Source of the DNA: Syncephalastrum monosporum B8922
Lineage: Eukaryota; Mucoromycota; Mucoromycetes; Mucorales; Syncephalastraceae
Assembly: GCA_000697355.1 (NCBI GenBank)
Contig: JNEN01000885.1
Location: 310,001 to 374,000 of the forward strand
Reading direction: 5' to 3'
Length of the DNA: 64,000 nucleotides
In this document: piece by piece, positions 48,112 through 60,899 of the stretch
Layout: each line of letters starts with the position of its first letter
Position numbering within the stretch: position 1 is the first letter of the stretch
Translations under genes and position numbers: made by a program
The notes under the pieces: model-generated
Seen by the model: the letters and a program-made list of their open reading frames with translations, nothing else
What the model was told of the DNA's origin: nothing
Databases searched by the model: none

Positions 48112-51100
48112 ATGGGCACAGACACTGATGACATTTTGTGGCTACAAGGCGTGCCCTCCATTGCTGCCATCTACTATCACACTGAATTACAAAGCACACA
48201 TGTCTTGTATTGCCCGGATGATCCCGAACCTACCGAGATCCACCCACGCAAACTTGCACGCGTCATTTTAAACGTGCTAGACTCGGCAGGTACCCCATGT
48301 CAAAAACAGAGCATCCAAAGGCTAATGGCGTAAGGGAAGAATGAAAAGAAATTAGCTCTCCACTTTATGCAGTCCTTGTCGCCTCAAAAGCGAGAGGACG
48401 TGGTGTGTAGCCTTCAGAAAGCGCGTAAAGGCATTCGCGTTGGCAGCGTCTGGCTCCCGACTCTGCCGCTCCAAGTCAGGCGCTTACAAGGCTGGGCCGC
48501 TTCGCTTCCAGCTGACGACGCTGGACACGTCTGGCGTCGTCGCTGTTGCGTTCCATTTGATCCCAGTGCGCAGGCTGCCTTTTCCGAGTCGTCCTCTGTT
48601 CGTTATACCCGCAGCCATCAGGTCTTCCTCAGCCCTTTCTTTGTCTCTGCCGAAGCGTTTGTCAAACCGGTATGTCTCCATTTCTATCGCAACAGCACAC
48701 CCTAACTTGTTTTTAAGGCTTGTATTATTTCTATTTCGCGTGAAATGATGCAAGAGAATGATCTCAGTCTACTCCCGTCTGTCAAAACAGCCCTCTCGGC
48801 TTGGATGGAGGCTGCACAGCAGCTCGCGCTACCGATGTAAGAAATCGATGCTGCTCTCTTTTGGTAATAGATGCTCATTATAAGCACAAGGACACTCCTC
48901 TTTCTGGCTGAAGAAAGTACGCTATACGGGGACATCCCACAATTTTATCAGGTGTCCAAGAATAGGTACAGTAAAAGACACATAAACTTCTGCTCATGCC
49001 CTCTTTAGCCAGGAAGCCGTCTTGAAACAAAGGCGAAATAAGCTCTACGCTTCACTTGAACAGCTCGCCAAGCCGTATCCCATTTATCTCTATCTGCGCG
49101 ACTACCAGGGCCAAGAAACAGAGGATGTGGTTCATAAGCTCGTTTGGTAAGGGATGTTCGGTATGGTGGCGAGCGGTTGCTGACAAAAGGATCAGGTTGC
49201 AGCACCGACACCACCTCTCCTTTGCCAGATGCATGTATCTCACCTGGCGCACGACTCCGGCAGCGCTAACACAGGCTCCTTTATCCAACATGCGTACGCT
49301 TGGACTCAGCGAGCGTGCTGGACAGAACCAATCTAAATGGAAGCACGACTTGTATGTCGATTTTTTGAGTCACACACACATATATATATACTCACCCTCG
49401 TGCTAGCCTGCACATGCTGGAGCAGGAACCTGGACAAGACGAACAGGTCCGATATATCTCTCCAAAGGATCTGTAAGTGGTCGCATCGCCTTGTGTGGGG
49501 CGCCCTATTCATGGGTTGTATTTCAGAGATCTAGGTGCCCATTTGAGCGATTACAAAACCCCTTTGTTACCCACTTCAGAAGCTACCTCCAACACAGTGA
49601 GCGAGACACCCGACGATAAAACGATTCATAGCGTCTCCGTTGCAGTATGCATGACCCTTGACATATGAAACTGGAAACTTATGTCCTTCTTCTGTAGAGC
49701 ACGGCTGTAATGCAAGCATGGAGGGATCAGCTAGATGCATACACGTACCCATCTGCCACGAAGGTGCAAGAACGTGCAAGCACAGACGCACCCGTTAGAG
49801 AAGAATCTACCCAGAAGGCCTCAGCCATGGATATTGACGCACCCACCACCCCACCACCCCGCAACATGAGCCCGGAGGAACTCGCCTTCTATTTCGCGGA
49901 CCACTACAAAAAGGAGATGGTGAAAGATTACATCGATCACAAGGGCGCCTTTGAACGCGGTGAAGATATTCTGCATACCTTGGATGCGTTTGCAATGCGT
50001 GGCGATGCCAAAAAGCTCCAGGTCAGCTGCATTGCCAAAGGCACGTCCCCAACGCCCTACAAGCTGCACATCCTTTTCGTCAAGGACGGGGAAAAAACAG
50101 GCAAGTACATCGCGCTTTGAAGACGCACATAGCGGCTCACCAGGTCTTCAACAGTCATACGAGGAGGCCATTGCTCCTGTCCGGTCGGAAAGCAAGGCAA
50201 GTGCAAACACTGCACGGCCTTGCTCCTCAGGTTTATGTTTAACCCGGACGAGTTTTCGGACGAGTACAGGAACGAGCCGATTGAGGCAGCTGCTGAACCG
50301 CAGATCGGACACGAGGCAGCACCGTCCTCCAAAAAGGGAAAAGCAGCTGAATCTTCTCGCTCAGAAGAAGCACAGCCTGTCAGAAAACCAGTCTCCCCCA
50401 CTGCAGCCGAAAGAAAGGACAAGCCAGTAATCGCAAGTGAGCAAAAGATAGCAGAAGAACCCGCACCCGTACAGCAGACCTTTTCTATTTCTACACCGGC
50501 CAGTCCGTCCGAAACGACTGCCGTCTCGACGACCGTCGCCACCTCTAACTCAAAACCGGCTCGCCGGCGCATCCTCCCATGGGCTAAAGAGCCGGCAGCA
50601 GCTCCGAAGAAGACCAAGCGCTCTGCCAAAGAACAAGATGCCGAGACAAAGGAAGCATCCAAGAAGAGACGGAAAACGACGGGATATACAGTGAAACAGA
50701 CGAAGCAGAAAGACACAGGGAGCGAAAATGATGAGCTCCATGATGGCGAAGAGGTAATGCCCAAGGATAAGAAGGCCCGGCGACGCAAAGCGGCCACACC
50801 CGAAGTAGAGGACAGTGAGGATGAAGACATGCAAGCACTGTCACCTTCTCCACCCCCCAAGCGGGCAGCACGACCGAGAAGGGCAGCGACCGCCAAACAA
50901 AAGACGTACGCCATGCTGAGCGATGATGATAAGCAAGAACATGAGGAGGACATAGCAGAGCAGGGACCCGCTGTACCGAGCGAGCAAGACCTACCGTCGC
51001 AAGCCGGTCTCCCTTCGAGTATGATTGGGTCCGTGGACAGTGATAAAATGATGACCGAAGCGGGACCTCTCTTGACAGGGGTAAAATAAGGAAATAAGCT

Positions 51101-51337
51101 GCGTCCATGTCATGTGTACTTACAAGTGATGATTTTATTTTCTTAATTTACTAGGGTTCCGAGCAGGACAGCGACGCGACGACGGACGACGAGTCCTTGG
51201 GACCTATCCTGCGACCTTCACCAGCGACTCAGATCGGCTCTCAAAGGAGCGCCATGTCTTGGGAGGGGGCTCAAATGAATACTGAGAATACGCAAAAGTC
51301 GACAGCAGAGAATTTGTTTGACGAGCTCGGGCTTTGA
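48112..51337 (+). CDS. SWIM zinc-finger protein with unrecognised N-terminal region
   Basis: Eleven exons inferred: 48112-48289, 48356-48669, 48718-48836, 48891-48965, 49009-49146, 49196-49351, 49407-49472, 49527-49644, 49698-50100, 50155-51080, 51155-51337; 891 residues, all phases consistent. The N-terminal half (about 1-385) is ordered-looking but I do not recognise it. A central segment (SPEELAFYFADHYKKEMVKDY ... YKLHILFVKDGEKT) leads into a SWIM finger, CSCPVGKQGKCKHC (CxC...CxxC variant of CxCx7CxH). A long basic disordered tail with SKKRRKTT- and RRRILPWA-type patches follows, suggesting a nuclear protein. SWIM domains bind DNA or protein, for example in recombination factors. Exons 8 and 9 join in phase 0, so this could instead be two adjacent genes, split near 49650. 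Exon 9 likely ends at a GC donor. Confidence 0.65.
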
Positions 51338-51409
51338 CAATAAAACTTTATGCGCGGCATTTTTTTTTCTCAACATTTTTTTTTCCTTTTATTTTTTCAA
51401 TTGCGCGTC

Positions 51410-52496
51410 ATGGTTTACCACCTCGAAGTAAGCAGACGAAGAACGCAACCTAATGTTATCTGCAAGCTGACCCTATTCATAGTACGCCAAGGTAGATTGA
51501 GCTCGGCTGGATTGACGATTGGTTAACTTGTAGTAGAGCAATCGCTCGAAATGCACCGGTCCCAAAGCAACGTGCGCGTCCGTTGACAACAATCGTACTA
51601 TCGAGGTAACTGGTGCGCTATTGCAACGCGTCAATCCCAGTCAGTAACTGTTTCGAATGAACAGAAAGGCGATCTCCGCGTGGGCGTTGACTTTGAACGC
51701 GGTGGCCGCGAGGGCACCGTCTGGAAGCACTGGTAAAATGTCAGGACGCGTTCTCGTTTCCTCTTTCTGATCTGGAGTAGGCTCTGCGTGACCCCCAAGG
51801 TTATTGAAAACATGAAGGAGTCCGTCGAGAACCCAGAGGATATCGACGGCTTCGACGCGCTGAAAGATGCTGATCAGGACAAGGTCCGCGAAGCCTGGGA
51901 GTCGGGCGACGTTGGTAACCCTGTCATGGCCGCTAAGGCCAAGGAGAAGTAAGTATCGACGCACGTCCACTAGAACTCGTCCCAACCGGATTGTAGGGAA
52001 GAGGCGGCGGCAGCTAAGAAGGAGGAAAAAAAGGCAAAGAAACAGGAAGCCGCAGCCAAGAAGGAGACGGCGAAGAAGACTGCCGGGTAAGCCAAAAACC
52101 GCTTTATTGAAGAACACGCCCAGGCTAACGAAGCATTCCTTTCACAGAAAACCTGCGGCCAAGAAGGCTAATGAGAAGAAGGCTAACGAAAAGAAGACCA
52201 CAAAGAACACCAAGGCCAGCAAGAAGGAGACCGCGGCAGAGGAGAAGGAAGAGGAAAAGGAAGAGGAGCAGGAGCAGGAGCAAGAGGCGAAGGAGGACAA
52301 ATCCGAGGCTGAAACACCAGAGGATACGGACGAGAAGGAGGAGAAGAAAGAGACAGAAGAGAAAAAGCAGCCAACTAAGCGCGGTCGCAAACCAGCAGCT
52401 GCCACGCGTGGCAAAGCGCCGAGCGTCTCTACCCGCGGTCGCAAGAGAAAGGCAGCAACGAACGCCGATAGTGGTGCCTCCTCCAAGCGCAAGTAA
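51410..52496 (+). CDS. PARP-type zinc-finger protein
   Basis: Seven exons: 51410-51427, 51483-51491 (9 nt), 51537-51605, 51665-51732, 51781-51948, 51997-52086, 52148-52496; 256 residues. The first 110 residues form a PARP-type zinc finger: EYAKSNRSKC, then KGDLRVGVDF, TVWKHWLCVTPKVIENM and EDIDGFDALKDADQDKVREA. The zinc ligands C..C..H..C are present. The rest is a low-complexity Lys/Glu/Ala tail with basic patches (KRGRKPAAATRGK) and a C-terminal KRK. No WGR or catalytic PARP domain is present. The finger recognises DNA nicks and ends in PARP1 and DNA ligase III, so a DNA-damage or chromatin role is inferred. It starts 72 bp after the SWIM gene's stop. Confidence 0.88.
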
Positions 52497-52700
52497 TCGA
52501 ATCAAACCTTTCATCTCTAGTGCAATACAACCATTATGCCAGTCCATCCATCTTGTAATACTCGTTCACTTTGGTCACTTGCACCAATGAAATCCCCCCC
52601 CCCTGACTTTTTTTTTCTTGTAAAAATAATCATGTTTGATTGTTGCCCGTCGTGATAACGTCTGTACCTCTCTTTTCTTTACTTTTCTTCAACGTCAGAT

Positions 52701-54962
52701 ATGCATCAACTCAGAAGAGGAGAAAGCTCGAGGAGCAGTGGGCCCATACATAAAGATATTGAAAAGGAGGAACTCGTGCGGATCATAATCCAAGGCCTTC
52801 AGGACCTGAATTATCAGTAATTCTATCTTCTCCTAGAGGATGACATCACTTGCTCACTGACTTACTTGATGTATGCGCGTCCTCTGTGTGTATGCATATA
52901 GTGAGACGGCCCGCAATCTTCAGGAAGAGTCGGGCTACACGGAGGATGAAAACGTCGTTGAACTGCGAAAGGCGATCGAGACGTGCCGCTGGGACCATGC
53001 AGAGCAGATTATCATGCCCATGTGCGGACGAAATGGACAACGCGTCAAGTTCCTCTTGCGGCGGGAACATTTTCTCGAGCTGCTCGAGGCTCGTCAAGTG
53101 ATGGACGCTCTCCATGTCTTGCGCAATGATTTGACACCCATTAGTACCAATAAGGACGAGCTGCATTCGCTTTCAAGGCAAGCATACCATCGGTGGTCTG
53201 GACTCATGTGCAGCTATTTCCGGGAGAGTGGTTCATGGTGATGCGTGCTTGGCCGTTGAGGTGACACGCATAAGAACATTCTCTCGATAATTTCTCATGT
53301 TCTGTTACTCACCTTGTTATGGTTATGACAGCCTTGTGCTATGCGGGTCTGCTGAGGAGCTTCATGAGCAAATCCAATGGGAGAGCAGCACACACTCTCG
53401 TGCCGAGCTGTTTGAAAAGCTCAGACGTAAGACAGCACACGCACACACGCGATCATCGCGAGGGCGAGATGGATAGATGCTTACTTGAAATAGAATACGT
53501 CGACCCCTCCATCCTGCTTCCCAATGGCCGGCTGCGCACCTTGCTGCGTCAGGCATGCCACTGGCAGCGCTCCAACTGCCCTCATCATTACAGCAAGAAT
53601 ATCGAATACTGTCTCTTGACTGATCATAAGTGTGACAAGTACGTTGGGCGGGCTGCCCCGAAAACGCATGACTGACTTCCTTTTTTGACTTTGTTCTAGA
53701 GTTCTCATGCCGCATGCGACCGTTAAAATTCTGCAAGGTCATCGTGACGAGGTATGGTACCTTCAGTTTTCCAACGATGGCCTCTACCTTGCATCGGTCT
53801 CCAAGGACTCAACTTGCATCATCTGGGACCTCGAAGTAAGACATGACGCCTTTAATACGCCAGATGGGACGCACTCATGGAAGAACTCATGCAGGCTTTC
53901 CGTCGTATCACCATGCTTACCAACGGACCCCCATCATACTGCGCATGGTCACGCGATGATAGTAAGCTGCTGACTTGCGGCTCGAATAACTCGGTCCAAC
54001 TTTGGGATACGGGAGTTAGTTAGCAGGTGGTGCCGTTTGCAAGTCGCATCACTAACGTGCCAAATACCGTCTCTCTCTAGACCGGTCTCTTGCGGGCCAC
54101 CGTAAACGAGCATTTGGATACCGTAACGTGCTGCACTTGGTTTCCCAACGGCTTCCACTTCTTGACTGCCTCCTGCGATAGGTCGATCTGTCTTTGGGTA
54201 CATACTAAAAAAAAAGCACAAGGCCATTGTTCCCCGGCTGACTTTTTTTTTAGGATGTGAACGGTCGGCTCTTGTCAAGACGCAGTACGAACCGCACTCT
54301 GGAGATGAAAGTGCACCCTGAGGGGCATTTATTGATCACTGTCACCTTTGACAAAACTATCAAGGTTTACGATTTGATTGACGGCCTTACTATCGGCAGT
54401 GTGCGATGGTAGTATGATGCTGCTTGGAGGCAGGATCACCCTGACTCACTCTTTATCTCAGTGAGATGCCGGAGCGACATCCAATCACCTCCCTGTCGAT
54501 AAGCAATGACGGCTGGTTTGCTCTGGTAAACGTCCAGGTTGCACAACAAGTCCATTTGTGGGATATACGTGAGCAGAAGCTGCTCAAGGTGTACACTGGC
54601 TTGAAACAGAGCGTGTACATAATCCGGTCCTCATTCTGCGGTGATGACAATAGGTTTGTGCTCAGCGGCAGTGAAGGTAAGAAGAAAAATATCATCAGAG
54701 TACTTGGATTCTAATGATAATGACCAGATAATCGAGTGTACATGTGGGATCGCCAGAGCGAAGCGCAACTCGGAGTACTCCCAGGACACGAAAAGACCAT
54801 CAACTGTGTGTGCAGTCATCCTTATGCGCCCATGACTTTTGCCTCCGGTAGCGATGACAGTACGATAAGAATGCAAGTGAAGATACGAATGCTGAAAAGC
54901 ACTGTAGCTTATTGTGGTATAGTTGGTCTGCAGCCAGGGGCTTCGAATCAGAAGAAGAATAG
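52701..54962 (+). CDS. WDR26/Gid7-like subunit of the GID/CTLH E3 ligase
   Basis: Eleven exons: 52701-52816, 52902-53177, 53332-53426, 53494-53638, 53700-53835, 53895-54014, 54081-54197, 54254-54408, 54462-54676, 54728-54872, 54923-54962; 519 residues. LisH (EKEELVRIIIQGLQDLNYHE, about 20-50) and CTLH (AIETCRWDHAEQIIMP) lie at the N-terminus, then a linker with LLPNGRLRTLLRQA, a family mark. Seven WD40 blades follow from HATVKILQGHRDEVWYLQFS to DDSTIRIW, ending SAARGFESEEE. Gid7 bridges and scaffolds the GID ligase that degrades gluconeogenic enzymes in yeast. Two introns (donors at 53178 and 54873) appear to be GC-AG; the second restores the last IRIW. Confidence 0.92.
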
Positions 54963-55109
54963 CAAGACAAGTAAAAGCACCAAGAGCAACAGGATATGCG
55001 GGAACAGAAAAACGCACAAAGAGGAAGAATAAGAATAAAAGGAGGAGGAAGAGTTAAGGACGAATCTAGTCGCAGGACCACACGCCTAAATGTTGTGGGT
55101 TGTGCTTTT

Positions 55110-56389
55110 ATGCAGCCCAAAATAATAATTGAAAATGTTCGTTGTTATACCGACCAATCTATGGATCGCGAGGCAAACAGGAGACCTACCAGTGTCTTGA
55201 ACTTCACCCTGCACTTTGTCACAGGTCAGTGCCGAACCGCCCGTCCAGACCAAGGTTAACGTGTATTCTACCTTGCATTGCTGCTTACAGATGTGCTGAT
55301 GGGATCGCTGCAAGTGCTTCGGCCCATCTTGTCTCTCTTGTCGGCTGCACTGATCCTGTTCTTGATGGTGCAGTATGGCTCTAAGATGCTGAATCAGCAG
55401 CTTCTGAACACGCTGTGCCCAGCGAGTGGGTTCCTGAGTCAGTATCTTCCGGTGTGTCGGCAGCACGCGTACCCCGTGCCTGACTTTTCCAAGTTCGTGG
55501 AGATGCAAGAGTCGATCTACTACTCCATGGTGAACAGCCCCGAAGCCATCTCGCCGTTGGAGCTCAAGAGCGTCGAGCTGGCCACGCGCGACCTGCAAGT
55601 CATGATCAAATACTCGAACCTTATGAGTGCCGATCTCCTTCAGGAAAAGCTGGGCGACTATCTCGGCCGGTCGCGCAAGTTCGGGCGCGCCGTCCAATCG
55701 CTTCAGGCGCAGACCAAAGGCGTCTTGGATAACCTCATCACCTACAACACATTTACCCTGCGCAAACTCAAGGACGTCGAAGAGAAGCGGTCGGGCCACC
55801 AGGAATTGCGTATCGTGTATGAGAATGCGATGGCCCTCGCCGGTAAGCGCTGTCTCGACACATAGCATCTGTCTGCATATCTCATGGCTGCCCGCTCTCA
55901 TGCAATGCAGAAAAAGAAGCCCGGCGTCTGATCCTGTCCATCGAATCGGCGCACACCTCGCTCGATGAGCTCGAGCAGGACCTGCTCGTCATCCACGAGA
56001 TCTCAGCCCAGGAGCGAAACTATCAGAAAGCAGAGAAGCCACACATCCTGGCTGACATGGTTTCCATGGTGCGTGGCAAGGGCTTACGGCGGCCGCTCGT
56101 GGAGGAAAACCTGCAACTCCTGCACAACTTTGACGCCGAACGCATGAAGGCAGCACAGCAGCTTATGCGGATGCTCAATGCCATGGAAGGCTTTCAGATG
56201 GACCTCGAAGAACTGCGCACGCAGGTCGTCACGCCCATCGTCGCTCCCGATGAGCTTCCGCTGAGTATGCATATCCAGAACATCCAAAAGGCCATCGAGC
56301 GTCTCAAGAAAGGAAAGGTCGTGGCCTGGAAGGATCGGGAACAAGACGAGGAGGAAGGAAACAAGATCGAGAGTGCTTCAGGCAAATAG
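55110..56389 (+). CDS. Single-pass membrane protein with long coiled coil, function unknown
   Basis: Three exons: 55110-55224, 55291-55842, 55911-56389; 381 residues. One hydrophobic segment lies at about 50-70 (LRPILSLLSAALILFLMVQ). It is followed by about 280 mostly helical, charged residues with coiled-coil character (KLKDVEEKRSGHQELRIVYE; EKEARRLILSIESAHTSLDE; QNIQKAIERLKKGKV) and an acidic tail. A later in-frame ATG at 55161 is a possible start. Homologues may exist in other fungi but I do not recognise the family. Topology predicts a short N-terminus and a large C-terminal coiled-coil face, as in nuclear-envelope or ER tethers; that is inference only. It is convergent with Rpn11, 94 bp apart. 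Confidence 0.75.
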
Positions 56390-56483
56390 ACACATTTTAT
56401 GTTTCATGCGAAAGAGAGTAAAAGAAAACAGAAAAAGGGAAGAGATCGAGGAAGAAAAAGGACGCAAGAGGAAGGAGGGTAAA

Positions 56484-57716
<1,233 letters not shown>

Positions 57717-58135
57717 CGTTTAGCTTGGATTTGGATTCAGGTGAAAGTAGAAAGAAATATCGCTCTATTTTCGCAGGCACCCGCGAAGACGCGTAATTCC
57801 TAGACGGAGTTCTAAGATCTTAGAAAAGTGTATCACGCCGAAGCCAAGCGATCATCAGCCCAGACCAAGACTGTCAATGCACCTGCATGTCTGCATAAGA
57901 TCCTCCACTTACCACTGCAATCTATCTTCTTATTGGTACACTCTTCAACCGTACCGTTAGTGTCATCCTTCATGTTTTCCAACGAACCACCAGACCACCG
58001 AAGTATGGTATTATTCGCGCCTTTGTGTGCTATATGACAGATTGTATGAGGTGTGTTTTTATATATAAGAGAGGAATTGACAAATAAACATGCTACTCTA
58101 TGCGGATAAGGAATTGGAAGGGATTATGTAATCAT
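57717..58135. other. Intergenic: RPN11 promoter and ARO2 3' flank
   Basis: 420 bp between two minus-strand genes. No further gene. I see no proteasome-associated control element site with certainty. Confidence 0.4.
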
Positions 58136-59430
58136 CTACATCTTCTTGAGGATATTGTCCTGCACAGCCGGCAGACGCTGGATCGTGGCGTTACGAGACT
58201 CTTGCAGCAGCGTAGCACTAAGTAACACAGAAACGTAATCAATATCTATCCACTCCTCTTGCCGCGAACACACTTACTCCATGATAGCGAGGGCAGCCAT
58301 CGCCTCGACGATAGGAACGGCACGGGGAAGCACGCAGGGGTCGTGGCGGCCTCGGGCAGCAAGAACGCCGGACTTGCCGTCGTACGAGACGGTCGCCTGG
58401 TCCTGAGAGATGGTAGCAGCGGGCTTGAAAGCGACGCGGAAGTAGATGTTTTCGCCATTGCTGATACCGCCTTGAATACCACCCGAGTGGTTGGTGGAGG
58501 TACCGAAGCGGCCATCGGGCTTAATGACGAAAGGATCGTTGTGCTGGTGGCCGGGCATCTTGGTGCCGCTGAAACCGGAGCCGAACTCGAAGCCCTTCGT
58601 GGCAGGGATGGACAGCATGGCATGGGCCAGCACGGCCTCGAGCTTGTCAAAGCAGGGCTCACCCAGACCAACAGGGCAGTTGCGGATCACGCAAGTGATG
58701 GTACCGCCGATAGAGTCCTGTTCTTTCGACTTTTGTGTAATCACTTCGGTGATGGCGTCCGAGGTGGCGTCGTCAGGGCAACGGGTCAAGTAGTCATCGA
58801 CCTTTTCACGTGTGATGTTGTCGAGGAACTCGTAGAAGCTGTCGTCGAGACGGTCGTCCTCCTCGAGCTTCTTGACAAAAGGCATGGCGGCCTTACCGAC
58901 ACTCGAGACAAAAGCAACGATCTCAACACCGTGGGCAAGCTTCAGGTACTTCTCGGCAATAGCACCAGCAGCGACACGGCCAATGGTCTCACGAGCCGAA
59001 GCACGGCCACCGCCCGACGAGGCCTTGACACCATATTTTTTGATGTAAGTGTAGTCTGCATGCGAAGGACGCGGGTAGACCTCCATCTCACTGTAGTCGC
59101 CCGGTCGCTGATTCTGGTTGGGCACAGTCAGGCCGATCGGCGTGCCGAGGGTGAGACCGCGCTCAGTGCCAGACATGACCGTCACTTTGTCCTTTTCATC
59201 ACGCTAAACATACATAGTTATAGAACATACAGAAAATATAGAATAGACTCGACTCTGCTTACAGGAGTGGTGAGCTTGCTCTGGCCGGGACGTCTGCGCG
59301 ACAATTGCGGCTGAATGTCTGCTTCTGTGAGGAGCATACCAGGAGGACAGCCATCCACAATGGCACCCACACCCTGGCAGTGGGATTCACCGTAGGTCGT
59401 CACTCGGAACAGCTTGCCAAATGTGCTCAT
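58136..59430 (-). CDS. ARO2: Chorismate synthase
   Basis: Three exons on the minus strand: 59430-59263, 59203-58278, 58217-58136; 391 residues. Signatures: [37 protein letters not shown], the arginine/serine loop [28 protein letters not shown] and [18 protein letters not shown]. It converts EPSP to chorismate, the last shikimate step, using reduced FMN. Fungal enzymes carry a bifunctional flavin-reductase activity. The short last exon gives the tail [14 protein letters not shown]. Its product feeds the PABA synthase encoded about 22 kb away, but the two genes are not clustered. Confidence 0.95.
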
Positions 59431-60899
59431 GTCAAAGTTATATAAGGGAAGATAGATAGATAATGGCCCAGTTGAAGATCTGACTTTTTTTTTCTATTCC
59501 GCTGATGGAAAGCCACTTTTCCCCGTCCCTGACTCACAATTTCTGTGATTGGACAACAATCTGTCAAAATGCATTCCTGGACACTATCGATATTTACACA
59601 GAATTAGTGTCATTAACTACGGTCAACCTGTATAAAGATCTATACAAGCAAAACTCGAAATCTGATCGATATTGGGATGTCTTTCTTGAGTGAGTTTGAC
59701 TCAAGTATCCTACTTGACTGCCACAGTGGGTCTGTAAAGCCTGTCGGCTTCTCTACACGTTACTGTTGACACGCGCAGCGACTGTAGTTCAATGGAAATA
59801 CTCTTACATTGAGCATATGTAGGTCTTTTTTGTCGTTGCCTTTTCTTCAGGCAGAAGCTTTTACCAAATCGAAGAAGTTTTAGAATAGAGAAAGCACAAT
59901 GAGACTAACGTAATAACGCTGTAGGGCAATAAGGATCGACGAAAGGTGTAACGAAAGGCAGAGATAACTATATATTAATGTCCATTCAAAATGCACTCCG
60001 CTTGATCTTGATACGATACAAAGGACTTAGTAGAGGACGCACTGTGACATCTACTCCCGTCCACGCCATCCCATAGACCATTGAAGAGTTAGCTTTGAAG
60101 AATTAAAGGAAAAAAGCGCATGCATTTTCTTACCTTTTCCGTGTAGATATTATACACAGAACCTGGCTATACCTGCTTCAAAAGTGAGCGAGAGAAAGCG
60201 CAAATGCGGAGAGTGAGCATGGGCTCGACAAATAAATAAAAAAACAAAAGGGAAGATTGGTAACCAAGGAAAAAGCATCGATACTCTGACATACTCTGCA
60301 AACTGGACGTTCAATGCATCTGGTGTTCACTGGATAAAAACAGACCACTGTACATACAGTACTGTGAGAGCTGTTTCGTGACAACGAGTCGCACTGGTTT
60401 ATTTCCATTCATGTACTTAAAAGCTCTTTGAATTGGCATGTAGCACAAACGTGGTCATGACCGAGGGAAAAGATATGGTTACAGATGTGACTTGTCGTTT
60501 GCATCGCCTCTGTGATCCGTGTAAGTTGTGCCCAAGGGACTCTTTAAGACTTCCAAAGCGCTCTACTTGGATTGGTAATGCTAGACTTTTTATTAGCAAT
60601 AATTCCGTTGTCCATCTTTGAAGCATTCCGGCTGAAGCATCCTCTTGGACTTGTTTGTTCTGGCTATCTCAGTTTTTTCACAAACGCCGTGAAGAATAGC
60701 TTCAATATCGTTCAAGCATATGCCCTCCTCTTTTTCATCCATTAGTTTTGTACATGATGGAATCATTTATATAATCACTTACGCTTCTGTTTCCATCTTC
60801 CAAGTGTTGCCGCAATACTGTCAGACACTCTTCAGAGTCCCGCTGCATATTCCATGGGCCATTATCAAATGCTTGCCAATTAATGGACATCATGAGCTT
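59431..60899. other. Intergenic, nothing supported
   Basis: Holds the ARO2 promoter (59431-59600). No supported gene. Short frames only. Confidence 0.45.
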
